Assembly: GCA_040376705.1 (NCBI GenBank)
Contig: JBEIQE010000027.1
Span: 1 to 7,390, forward strand
Source of the DNA: JBEIQE01 sp040376705
Lineage (GTDB): Bacteria; Pseudomonadota; Alphaproteobacteria; UBA2400
Direction of reading: 5' to 3'
Length of the DNA: 7,390 bases
Of this stretch, positions 1 through 5,863 are shown one piece after another. How positions within the stretch are numbered: the stretch's first letter is position 1; each line of letters starts with the position of its first letter. Both the position numbers and the translations under genes were made by a program. The notes beneath the pieces were generated by a model. That model was given only the letters and a program-made list of their open reading frames with translations. It was not told the DNA's origin and did no database searches.

Positions 1-228
1 AGGCTGCTGGCCTGACATTATGTTTCTGCTATTTGTGATGTATTGAAGAGTAGCTTCGGATAACTTTGATACCGTCCTATTTTTTGTCACTTCACTCGCC
101 GCAACCCAAATCCCGCCAATCACTAGGCCTATGACGCCGAGCACGATGGCGGCTTCTACCAGATTGAAGCCACGACGGGAGCGCACACGGGCGCGGGCAT
201 TAGAAAGGGCGATATCAATAGGTTGCAT
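1..228 (-). CDS. Type IV prepilin-like protein, 3' end beyond window
   Basis: This is the first 76 codons of a gene that continues past the left edge. It encodes a type IV pilin or pseudopilin precursor, which a prepilin peptidase would cleave and methylate before assembly into a pilus or secretion pseudopilus in the inner membrane. A basic 20-residue leader ends in RSRRG, followed by FNLVEAAIVLGVIG. This gives the expected Gly/Phe cleavage site, Glu at mature position 5, and a hydrophobic helix at residues about 21-43. The ATG at 228-226 is the only usable start before the in-frame TAA at 285-283. It has only a close AAGG as a possible ribosome binding site. The gene lies downstream of the coupling-protein remnant on the same strand, which suggests a conjugation-associated pilus, but a chromosomal pilus or secretion system cannot be excluded. 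The class is clear; the exact family is not. Confidence 0.82.
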   Translation of the reverse strand, partial: MQPIDIALSNARARVRSRRGFNLVEAAIVLGVIGLVIGGIWVAASEVTKNRTVSKLSEATLQYITNSRNIMSGQQP

Positions 229-242
229 GACCTTACAGATAT

Positions 243-316
243 CGCCTAGCGGGTTAATAGTCGACTCTTTTTTATGGATTTTTTATGCGCCTAGCCGCTT
301 TACTATGTGCGGGTTA
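243..316. repeat. Short direct repeats around the coupling-protein stop codon
   Basis: CGCCTAGC occurs at 243-250 and 288-295, and GCGGGTTA at 249-256 and 309-316. Between them, TTTTTTATG occurs twice (268-276 and 279-287) with an 11-base period. The left pair is fused into one 14-base block, while in the right pair the same two words are 13 bases apart. This looks like a local duplication with a later deletion beside the decayed coupling-protein gene. The words are short, so chance is possible. Confidence 0.4.
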
Positions 317-714
317 GCGCTATAAAGCAGCGCCAGCATGCCCAGCTCGGGCAGGTGGCGCACGTCGGCAGGTGTCAGGACGCCCGAGGCGCACTTGCTG
401 GCGAAGTCGCAGGTTTCCGGGTCTTCGACCTTGAAGAAGCCCCGGAACCCTGCAGAGCCATAGAGGGAGTCGAGCGGGTACAGCTTGCGCGCCTGTTCGA
501 CCGACTGGAACACCGCCCACACCTGCACACCGAAGCCCGCGCCGAGCGTGAAAGCCCGCTCGACGATCGGCAGGTGTTTGAGCTGGGCCAGCTCATCGAG
601 GATGAACATCACCGGGCGCTTGCGGCCCGTGAGCGTGCGCATCATCGTATCGAGGGCAAAGGTGGTGAGCAGGCGGCACACCTGCGGATAAGTTTTAGGT
701 CTAAACCTAGACAA
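283..714 (-). pseudogene. Remnant of VirD4/TraG-type IV coupling protein
   Basis: This fragment encodes about 140 residues from the C-terminal half of a conjugative coupling protein, the inner-membrane ATPase that passes the relaxase-DNA complex to a type IV secretion channel. The Walker B segment FILDELAQL lies near residue 37, followed by a GFGVQVWAVFQS stretch typical of the family's RecA-like core. Family members are normally about 500-700 residues. The transmembrane segments, the Walker A motif and the all-alpha domain are absent, so it cannot work as a coupling ATPase. The only start is a TTG at 714-712, and the family-like sequence seems to begin only around position 690. The first residues are probably read from the AT-rich joining sequence. 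The frame ends with TAA at 285-283, probably also before the normal C-terminus. It is a decayed piece of an older conjugative element or of a degraded one that includes the neighbouring prepilin. Confidence 0.8.
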
Positions 715-840
715 GACGTGAATACAGGAATTAACTCATTGTTTTTCAACGTTTTTTCTTTCTTTAATTTTCAAAAGTTATTTAAGCCAATATGGCTATA
801 CCACTATTATACCACAGCTTGAGGCTGCACTTCATAGCGA
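715..840. other. AT-rich non-coding junction between two gene blocks
   Basis: No coding sequence is supported here. The stretch is strongly AT-rich with poly-T runs, in contrast to the GC-rich coupling-protein remnant on its left. It separates that remnant from the end of the replication operon at 841. No rho-independent terminator is convincing: CATTG/CAACG around 738-752 gives only a weak 5-bp stem. The region probably marks a recombination or deletion junction, because the coupling-protein homology stops at its left border. Confidence 0.5.
797..834 (-). promoter_or_regulatory. Possible extended -10 promoter with paired GTGGTATA repeats
   Basis: Read on the minus strand there is a perfect TATAAT at 811-806, preceded by TGG (an extended -10). 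Seventeen bases upstream is a poor -35, TGAAGT, at 834-829. The octamer GTGGTATA is repeated at 815-808 and 804-797, 11 bases apart, roughly one helical turn, and the first copy overlaps the -10. A promoter here would read toward the coupling-protein remnant and the prepilin. The match is by inspection only, and AT-rich DNA yields such boxes easily. Confidence 0.35.
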
Positions 841-1176
841 CTACCTCAGTGGCCCATCAACCATCCTGACGAGCCTTTTCATGGCTACAAGGTTACCAGA
901 TAGCGCCATAACCCACAGCTGGATGGCCAGCGCCTCGGCGATAGTCAGGCGTTTACGCGACCCTACGAGTGCCTGCTGTAAGGCGGCACGGTCGATGCTG
1001 TAACCATCAAGAGCGACCACATCGAACTGTACGGCGGCGATGCGCCTGACATGGCGGCGTATAGACCATGGTGGAGAGGCCCTACGCTGAGCAGCCAGCG
1101 GGCAGTTGCGGCCCGCACCAAAGCGTGTGGCAACGCCGTGTTTAACTATTACGGGGTTACCCCTGCCGTCACTCAC
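841..1176 (-). CDS. Small protein with DUF5681-like features, end of replication operon
   Basis: This gene encodes a 111-residue protein of unknown function. The N-terminal part is basic (RFGAGRNCP, then PWSIRRHVRRIAA). The C-terminal part, LTIAEALAIQLWVMALSGNL...MVDGPLR, resembles the helical end of DUF5681-type proteins, small basic proteins common in alphaproteobacterial prophages and elements. That resemblance comes from memory of the family pattern and is only suggestive. The start is GTG at 1176-1174, sharing four bases (GTGA) with the stop of the upstream ATPase gene. A good GGAG lies seven bases before it, so translation is probably coupled. This is the last gene of the operon and ends with TAG at 843-841, just before the AT-rich junction. 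Its location suggests a DNA-binding accessory role in replication or packaging, which is inference only. Confidence 0.7.
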   Translation of the reverse strand: MSDGRGNPVIVKHGVATRFGAGRNCPLAAQRRASPPWSIRRHVRRIAAVQFDVVALDGYSIDRAALQQALVGSRKRLTIAEALAIQLWVMALSGNLVAMKRLVRMVDGPLR

Positions 1177-2429
1177 ACTGCTTCTCCGTTCAACCGCACT
1201 TCAGGCGCAGGTGTCTGATTTTCCTTAGGTGTTTCCGAATAAGCATCGTCACTAAGATGTTCATTTCGCCCTAAGGTGTTCATACTATCTGCGTGAGCAT
1301 CTATGGCACCTGTGAGCATCTTAGGGGGTGTCGGCAGCTCCCATAGCCATTTCCCAGCCTTACCGAAGCCATCCTTGTGCGGCTTAATACCCAGCTTTGC
1401 CCTCGCTCGGCGGAGAGACATCTTCGATATACCCGCACCAGACGCTTCCGCCTCTACCTCCTGTGCGGGCATAGCGCCACTACTCAGCAGTTCTGTAAGA
1501 AAGCGTTCAGCCTCATCCACTGCGCCTGTCTTCACGCCACCACCGTCGGTATCCAGTGCCTCATCGGCTGTGATAGAGACCTCTCCACCCCACACGATGC
1601 GCGAGGTCTCGATACCGCTGGGAAGGACATGCGTCTCAATTTCAAAGGAAAATCCTGTCCTGTCATTGCCGATATTGTTTTTGGTTGGCAGCAGGAGCCT
1701 GCGTTCAGGATTTCCTTTATCCTTCGCAACAGTGAATGAAGCACGCGCCACACCGACAAACGCAACCGACCCAGACACACGCATCAGTGCCTTCTGGCCA
1801 TTTCCACCCTTATTGTTGTGCGAGATACACACAACGGCGGTATTGTGGCGTGCTGCAAGCTCACCAAGAGGGTGAAGCAGAGCTCGAACACTGCCGTTTT
1901 TATGCTCATCTGTATCGCCGAGATAAGCAGTAATTGGGTCTATGATGATGAGCGCCGCGCCGCCAATCTGCGCCAACATCTCCTCGAGCGCTTTCAAATC
2001 ACGGCGAAGATTGAAGTTACGCCGTGTCTCACAACTATCGCCCCTAACAGCGTCGAGAATATAAACTCGTGATGTATCGGCTCCCGCTGCCTCTAAACGT
2101 GGACGCAATGTGTCTCCGGCATCGTCCTCCGCAGAAAGGAAAATGACGTTGCCTATTGCTGCGGGTGCGCTCGACACGGGCCAACGCCCGCCTTTCGTTA
2201 CAACCGCAGCAAGATTAGCCGTAAGCTGGGACTTACCGAGGCCGGGGTCACCTGCAATCATGGTAATTTTTCCTCTTGCGATATAGCTAGGCCACAGCCA
2301 TGAAATAGCCGTCATCGTAACCTCAGACAGACGCCGGAAATGCACGTTAGAACTAGCAGTAGGCTGCTGTTGTTCCGTTTGTGTTTGCTGCCATGCCGTG
2401 TCAGCAGCCAGCAATGGGGTATCAGTCAT
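1173..2429 (-). CDS. RepA-like AAA ATPase (AAA_25), predicted replicative helicase
   Basis: This 418-residue P-loop ATPase belongs to the RepA/AAA_25 (RecA-fold) group that plasmids, phages and integrative elements use as replicative helicases. Walker A is GDPGLGKS (residues 60-67), followed by SAEDD (99-103), Walker B ALIIIDP (159-165), and the sensor segment ISHNNKG (202-208). The C-terminal region (about 320-375) contains a GISKMSLRRARAKLGI stretch ending in WLWELP, which reads as a helix-turn-helix DNA-binding tail. An acidic, probably disordered end follows. The frame is open back to 2657, but ATG 2429 is preferred: AAGGAG lies nine bases upstream, and the start overlaps the primase stop in ATGACTGA, implying translational coupling. 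The upstream extension would only duplicate primase-coding DNA in another frame. It probably unwinds the element's origin together with the adjacent primase. Helicase activity is inferred from family, not shown. Confidence 0.9.
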   Translation of the reverse strand: MTDTPLLAADTAWQQTQTEQQQPTASSNVHFRRLSEVTMTAISWLWPSYIARGKITMIAGDPGLGKSQLTANLAAVVTKGGRWPVSSAPAAIGNVIFLSAEDDAGDTLRPRLEAAGADTSRVYILDAVRGDSCETRRNFNLRRDLKALEEMLAQIGGAALIIIDPITAYLGDTDEHKNGSVRALLHPLGELAARHNTAVVCISHNNKGGNGQKALMRVSGSVAFVGVARASFTVAKDKGNPERRLLLPTKNNIGNDRTGFSFEIETHVLPSGIETSRIVWGGEVSITADEALDTDGGGVKTGAVDEAERFLTELLSSGAMPAQEVEAEASGAGISKMSLRRARAKLGIKPHKDGFGKAGKWLWELPTPPKMLTGAIDAHADSMNTLGRNEHLSDDAYSETPKENQTPAPEVRLNGEAV

Positions 2430-3258
2430 TCCAATCAGCTCCTTCTGTCTTAGGGGGAACAATGCACGCGGTGTGGCCTGCCGCTTGCCAGCGGTTAGCG
2501 CATTTCTGGGCAGCAAGCAGGCCTGCGTGGTCGTGGTCTGCGAAGATAGTGAGGCAATCAATACCGCTAAGAACGGGGAAGGTAGCGAGATTACCTGCAT
2601 CAACAGCTGCCCAGACTGGACGCCAGCCGGAGCGCATAACGCTAAGTGCAGTTTCAATACCTTCGGTCAGGCCAAGCCCATAGGTAATGTCTGCATCATC
2701 AATCAGACGGATAACGCCACCTGACTTGCGATGGCCTGAAAGCAGCATTTTAGGTTTTTCAATCGGAGCCTTGCCGCTGCCATCGGGGTTGATGAACGTG
2801 AAGTGGAGACTGATGGGCTTACTTGTAACCACATCAGTAATGCGCGAAATCATAGCGGGGTATTGCCCTGTCTTGCGTGGAGGCAGATAGCGTACTTCAT
2901 CTGTCTCGGGCAGCGCACAACCACGACCTAGCAGATATGCTTCAACAGGAGTGCCGCCCAGCGCAAGACTGGAACAGAAAATTGCTTCCGCCCTTTGCGA
3001 CCAGTCCGAAGGCAACGGCCTACGAGGCTGCGAAATCGGTACAACAGGAATGTGGCTAGTGGTGCCCTGTTGTCTAAGCGCTGCGAGAATGGCTCGCGGC
3101 TCGCAACCACCGAAGCATTTAACAAGCAAGCGTCCATTATCCCCATCAGCAAGTGAGAGCGAGGGCGTACGGTCGTTATGGACCGGGCAGCGAGCCATAC
3201 CCCTACCGTTACGGTAAGTACCGCCGAGTGCTTTTGTGGCGACTTCAGCTTGCGACAT
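2422..3258 (-). CDS. Zinc-finger/Toprim primase
   Basis: This 278-residue protein is a predicted DNA primase of the compact kind found in phages and integrative elements. A CHC2-like zinc finger is formed by C24 and H27 (CPVH) with C48 and C52 (CFGGC). The second pair is spaced CX3C rather than the usual CX2C. A linker region (about 70-190) leads to a Toprim domain: E199 in LTEGIETALS and the acidic pair D241/D243 in FADHDHAG, which would bind the catalytic metal. The end, EGADWND, matches the closing motif of this Toprim_3 group. The start is ATG 3258, two bases after the AlpA-like gene's stop; AAAGGGCGGG lies upstream at a somewhat long spacing. The stop overlaps the ATPase start by eight bases. 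Primase and ATPase together form a self-sufficient priming and unwinding pair, analogous to the fused alpha protein of satellite P4. The family call is confident; the substrate origin is unknown. Confidence 0.9.
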   Translation of the reverse strand: MSQAEVATKALGGTYRNGRGMARCPVHNDRTPSLSLADGDNGRLLVKCFGGCEPRAILAALRQQGTTSHIPVVPISQPRRPLPSDWSQRAEAIFCSSLALGGTPVEAYLLGRGCALPETDEVRYLPPRKTGQYPAMISRITDVVTSKPISLHFTFINPDGSGKAPIEKPKMLLSGHRKSGGVIRLIDDADITYGLGLTEGIETALSVMRSGWRPVWAAVDAGNLATFPVLSGIDCLTIFADHDHAGLLAAQKCANRWQAAGHTACIVPPKTEGADWND

Positions 3259-3260
3259 GA

Positions 3261-3494
3261 CTAGGCCCGCCCTTTGCTTTTCAGGGCTGCACGAAGCTCA
3301 CCTACGTTCCAGACCGTGACACGGGGAGCAAGTTTGCGGGGGGCAGGAATAATGCCAGACTTCGACCAGCGCCATACCGTAGGGCCGGAGCAGGCAAACA
3401 GTGCCTCTACGACGGGTTGACGGACGTTGGCAGTGTCTGGGAGCTTATCGAAGCTCTCAAGTGGTGAAAACGCTGTGTTCTTAGATTTGGGCAT
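3261..3494 (-). CDS. AlpA-like helix-turn-helix regulator
   Basis: This gene encodes a 77-residue DNA-binding protein of the AlpA/MerR-like excisionase type. Residues about 26-70 contain VVEALFACSGPTVWRWSKSG, then IPAPRKLAPRVTVWNVGELRAAL. This is the usual helix-turn-helix (recognition segment around TVWRW) plus wing with a conserved Trp before the last helix. AlpA of prophage CP4-57 activates its integrase gene, and related proteins act as excision factors, so a role in controlling excision or the replication operon is likely. The start ATG 3494 has AGGA eight bases upstream. It is the first gene of the tight four-gene group and is separated from the upstream gene by the 37-bp palindrome, a plausible operator. 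The N-terminal 20 residues are polar and carry no recognisable domain. Confidence 0.85.
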   Translation of the reverse strand: MPKSKNTAFSPLESFDKLPDTANVRQPVVEALFACSGPTVWRWSKSGIIPAPRKLAPRVTVWNVGELRAALKSKGRA

Positions 3495-3552
3495 ATCATT
3501 CTTCCTGACGCGTGTTGAACTCGTCCGAAAGGATGTGCGGTCTTCCAGTTTA

Positions 3553-3589
3553 TGTCAGGGACAGCTCGGTTACCGAGATGTCCCTGACA
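3553..3589. repeat. 37-bp near-perfect nested palindrome
   Basis: The arms TGTCAGGGACA (3553-3563) and TGTCCCTGACA (3579-3589) are exact inverted repeats. Inside them CTCGGT (3565-3570) and ACCGAG (3572-3577) are also exact, around the single central base 3571. Only the pair 3564/3578 is mismatched, so 17 of 18 base pairs match. It begins three bases after the stop of the 179-residue gene and lies about 60 bases upstream of the AlpA-like start. No T-run follows on the minus strand (TAAACTGG), so it is not a standard terminator. Candidate roles are a regulator operator, a single-strand priming or origin hairpin, or an mRNA-stabilising stem. Confidence 0.85.
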
Positions 3590-3592
3590 ACG

Positions 3593-4132
3593 TTAACCCA
3601 GCAGTTCTGAGCGGCCCCGTTGGTAAATTTTCTTTATTTGCTCGGGGGTTAGGCCACCATCCTCGATGTCGCCAAATTTCTTGGTTTTCTCAATTGCTGC
3701 TGCCACTAGGTCAAAACATTCTTCATCCGGCCTGCCCGGAACACCTGTGTTGTACTTGGCATGGTCACAAGCATAGTAGATGACGTGGTCACGAATAAGA
3801 TTTACTGCACCGCGGCGGCTTACCAACCCCATGGCTTTAGGAAGGTCGCCTTTGCGATTTGCAGGTTTGGCCATATCAACATCAAGAACACGCTGAAGCA
3901 TGCGACGCATTGCATGCCAGCATGCTAACGCTTCTTGTGAGCCGTCCGGATTAATTTTTACATCGTCACAGTATTCGATGAAGGTCTTTATCAAGTCACG
4001 AGCCGCCTGCTCATCACCAAACTCTCCAGCGTAAAACGAGGCTACCTCAGTCAACTGCCTGTCCCATTCTTGATTGATATACTCAACTAAATGGTCAACC
4101 AGTGCCGCACGTGCTTGTTCACTCTCGCTCAT
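3593..4132 (-). CDS. Hypothetical protein, follows integrase gene
   Basis: I do not recognise this 179-residue protein. It is soluble, charged and probably mostly helical, with no signal peptide or membrane segment. The N-terminal half (SESEQARAALVDHLVEYINQ onward) is acidic. The middle contains a Trp/Met/Arg-rich helix (ACWHAMRRMLQRVL), and the C-terminus reads GLTPEQIKKIYQRGRSELL, which could be a small helical binding motif. The frame is open to 4168, but the ATG at 4132 is preferred. It lies four bases after the integrase stop with a GGGTG-like site five bases before it, whereas the longer form adds a Cys-rich stretch read from integrase codons. It is probably co-transcribed with the integrase and ends three bases before the palindrome. 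Being in an integrase operon suggests an accessory role in recombination, copy control or host interaction, but no function can be assigned. Confidence 0.8.
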   Translation of the reverse strand: MSESEQARAALVDHLVEYINQEWDRQLTEVASFYAGEFGDEQAARDLIKTFIEYCDDVKINPDGSQEALACWHAMRRMLQRVLDVDMAKPANRKGDLPKAMGLVSRRGAVNLIRDHVIYYACDHAKYNTGVPGRPDEECFDLVAAAIEKTKKFGDIEDGGLTPEQIKKIYQRGRSELLG

Positions 4133-4136
4133 CGTA

Positions 4137-5375
4137 TCACCCTTTTTTCTGACGCAAAGGAGACACATTCCCCGCTCTGACTGCTGGTTTCTCCAAAAAC
4201 TCCGCCCATGCCTTCATCAACCCAGCACGCTTGGTAAAAAGGTCGCCACGAGCGTAGGCAGCTTCGGCCTTATCCTTGAGTTGGTGGGCTAAGGCATGCT
4301 CGATAACTTCACGAGGAAACGCCGTTGTCTCGCCTGCCCAATCACGGAAGGTTGAGCGGAAGCCATGAACTGTGAACTCTTTACCCATGCGGCGCAGTAT
4401 CATGGTGAGCGCCATATCGCTGAATGCAGTATCCCTGCTGCTCGTGAACAGTAGAGTATTCCCTTCAGAGCGTGGCAGGCTATTAAGTAGTTTAAGTGCG
4501 GGCACAGATAGCGGAACGCGATGCTCCTTGCCTGCCTTCATCCTGTTGGCAGGTATCGTCCACACGCCACGCTCGAGGTCAATTTCTGACCACCGCGCAC
4601 CCCTGACTTCTCCTGAGCGCGTACTGGTCAGGATAAGAAATTCCAGTGCCCGTGCCCCCATGCTGCTAGTAGCGCGCAACTGCTCAATGAAGGCTGAGAT
4701 GTCCTGCCAATCACACGCTTTGTGATGCTCGACCTTAGCGACCTTTCCGGGAGCAGGCAGCAAGGTATCAAGATTACCTTTCCACCGAGCCGGATTATCA
4801 CCTGAGCGCAGCCCCCGCGCTTTAGCCCAATCCAGAACAACCTCGATACGACCACGCAGACGGCTAGCTGTTTCAGTTTTTTTATCCCAAATCGGCTCTA
4901 AAACCTTCAGGACATGGCTGAGTGCAATATCACGAACATGCAGCTTACCGACGACAGGATAGGCATAGGTTTCAAGGGTTGTACGCCACTGGGCAGCATG
5001 CTTCTGGTTCTTCCAGCCCTTCTCATGCGCAGCCATGTACTGCTTTGCAGCCTCCTCGAAGCTCAGAAATGATGCCTGCTCTGCGCGCAGGTTAGCCTGA
5101 GCAGCACGGCGTGCGGCAAGTGGGTCCAACCCACCGCGCACCTGCTCGCGGGTTACTGACGCCGCAGCCTTTGCAGCAGCGAGGGAAACCTCCGGGTAAG
5201 CACCAAGCCCCATATCTCGGCGTTTGCCCCCGACCATAATCCTTAAAATCCAGCTGCGCGTACCCGTGCCTGACACACGCAGGGCAAGGCCGGATACATG
5301 GCCGACAAAGTGCATACCGGGGGTGACCAGCTTCGCCACTGCAAGCGGCGCAAGGTCTTTAGATTTTCGTCCCAT
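4137..5375 (-). CDS. int: P4-type tyrosine integrase
   Basis: This 412-residue site-specific recombinase would integrate and excise the element. The order matches P4-family integrases: an N-terminal DUF4102 arm-binding domain (about 1-95; GLALRVSGTGTRSWILR and GLGAYPEVSLAAAKA), a SAM-like core-binding domain (about 105-205) and the catalytic domain (about 220-385). The catalytic set appears complete: R253 (TSTRSGEVR), K280 (RMKAGKEHR), H337 and R340 (HGFRSTFRDWA), H364 (HALAH) and Y374 (AAYARGD). Start choice is uncertain. TTG 5390, ATG 5387, ATG 5378 and ATG 5375 are all in frame and no strong ribosome binding site is seen. I prefer ATG 5375 (MGRKSKDL) because family members begin this way. 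It is the first gene of the minus-strand block, with the attachment site expected just upstream of it. The enzyme looks intact. Confidence 0.95.
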   Translation of the reverse strand: MGRKSKDLAPLAVAKLVTPGMHFVGHVSGLALRVSGTGTRSWILRIMVGGKRRDMGLGAYPEVSLAAAKAAASVTREQVRGGLDPLAARRAAQANLRAEQASFLSFEEAAKQYMAAHEKGWKNQKHAAQWRTTLETYAYPVVGKLHVRDIALSHVLKVLEPIWDKKTETASRLRGRIEVVLDWAKARGLRSGDNPARWKGNLDTLLPAPGKVAKVEHHKACDWQDISAFIEQLRATSSMGARALEFLILTSTRSGEVRGARWSEIDLERGVWTIPANRMKAGKEHRVPLSVPALKLLNSLPRSEGNTLLFTSSRDTAFSDMALTMILRRMGKEFTVHGFRSTFRDWAGETTAFPREVIEHALAHQLKDKAEAAYARGDLFTKRAGLMKAWAEFLEKPAVRAGNVSPLRQKKG

Positions 5376-5399
5376 CATCCATCCCATCAATTCGACCGA

Positions 5400-5460
5400 G
5401 ATTTAGTGATGCGAGGTGAGACGGTATAAATCAAGAAAAATCAACTAATGCCCGTAAATA
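5400..5460. other. Candidate attachment-site region next to integrase
   Basis: P4-type integrases usually sit within about 200 bases of the element end. Here a host-like reading frame ends abruptly at 5441, only about 50-65 bases before the integrase start. This makes 5400-5460 the best place in the window for an attachment core. No tRNA or tRNA fragment is visible, and I found no convincing second copy of this sequence in the left part of the window. The core therefore cannot be delimited, and its partner may be outside the window. Confidence 0.25.
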
Positions 5461-5524
5461 CGAGCTCTTTGACACGCACTGAGATGTCATGATACAAACT
5501 GCTAGCGGACATCCCTTCCGCCAT
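5441..5524 (-). pseudogene. Possible truncated GntR-family regulator N-terminus
   Basis: A 27-codon ORF starts at ATG 5524 with AGAAG five bases upstream and reads MAEGMSASSLYHDISVRVKE, then LVFTGIS and TGA. The segment from SLYHDI to FTG closely follows the first helix of FadR/GntR-type winged-helix regulators, whose usual pattern is LYeqIaerLrelIfsG followed by a Pro-Gly turn. Here the match ends exactly where the Pro-Gly turn should come, and AT-rich sequence with a stop follows. I read it as the 5' stub of a host regulator gene cut by insertion of the element. It is very short, so the family call rests on about 18 residues. A genuine small peptide or a chance ORF remains possible. Confidence 0.4.
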
Positions 5525-5579
5525 TACTCTTCTCAACTGTTTTGCTCTCACACAAAACCATATCACTGTGATGACGCAA

Positions 5580-5601
5580 TATGCGGAATACATGCCGCAT
5601 A
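5580..5601. repeat. Inverted repeat TATGCGG / CCGCATA
   Basis: Seven-base arms TATGCGG (5580-5586) and CCGCATA (5595-5601) flank an eight-base centre. It lies 56-77 bases upstream of the GntR-like start on the minus strand. An operator for an autoregulated transcription factor is a reasonable guess. There is no downstream T-run on either strand in the right position for a terminator. Confidence 0.5.
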
Positions 5602-5640
5602 AAAATCATCCGCTGCCCTCAGAATATCGCCGCCCAAGCA

Positions 5641-5666
5641 GCGCAAAAATGCGAATATTTTTGCGC
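5641..5666. repeat. Perfect 10-bp inverted repeat GCGCAAAAAT / ATTTTTGCGC
   Basis: The arms GCGCAAAAAT (5641-5650) and ATTTTTGCGC (5657-5666) are exact, with a six-base centre GCGAAT. In RNA it would fold into a stem with a GC-rich base and an A-U-rich top. No T-tract follows on either strand, so a terminator is unlikely. A protein-binding site in the divergent intergenic region is the simplest reading. Confidence 0.65.
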
Positions 5667-5863
5667 GTAGCTTGATATCGGGCAATCTTCCGTAGAGCGA
5701 TACTGGGTTATTTGCGTATTAGTTAAGCGCTGCTAACCATCTGCGTCGATGAAATTCAAGGTCTTGTTCACAGGTTTAAGCAATACTTGATCTTAAGAAA
5801 CGTCGTTAAGACCTGATGCGAGAATGCGAGTGAGCAGCTTAAGCGAGGACCGTAACGACCGCA

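Larger units (their letters stand above)
5525..5823. other. Non-coding stretch with inverted repeats
   Basis: I find no supported gene here. Several ORFs of about 30 codons exist on both strands but lack ribosome binding sites and recognisable sequence. The stretch contains two clear inverted repeats (listed separately) and the weaker TCTTAA...TTAAGA pair around 5791-5811. It lies between divergent genes: the truncated GntR-like ORF on the minus strand and the small membrane protein gene on the plus strand. It probably holds both promoters, but no hexamer pair is good enough to call. Confidence 0.5.

Noticed and set aside
738..752. CATTG/CAACG stem followed by a T-run as a plus-strand terminator
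   Set aside because: The stem is only five pairs with a wobble, and no plus-strand gene precedes it.
307..822. Long plus-strand ORF of 171 codons
   Set aside because: It is the complement of the coupling-protein remnant, whose minus-strand translation shows clear family motifs; the end of the ORF runs into AT-rich non-coding DNA.
1303..1875. Plus-strand ORF of 190 codons opposite the ATPase gene
   Set aside because: The minus strand encodes Walker motifs and sensor residues. The plus-strand product is low-complexity Ser/Pro-rich, typical of an antisense shadow.
2430..2657. N-terminal extension of the ATPase to 2657
   Set aside because: It would overlap the conserved Toprim part of the primase in another frame, while ATG 2429 has a good ribosome site and the usual overlapping-stop arrangement.
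5571..5675. Small ORFs of about 30 codons on the plus strand starting at 5571 and 5581
   Set aside because: They have no ribosome binding site and no recognisable protein pattern, and they run through the inverted repeats.
5407..5822. 9-base repeat TGATGCGAG at 5407-5415 and 5814-5822 as attachment-site repeats
   Set aside because: One 9-base match between two regions of several hundred bases is expected by chance, and both copies lie on the same side of the integrase gene.
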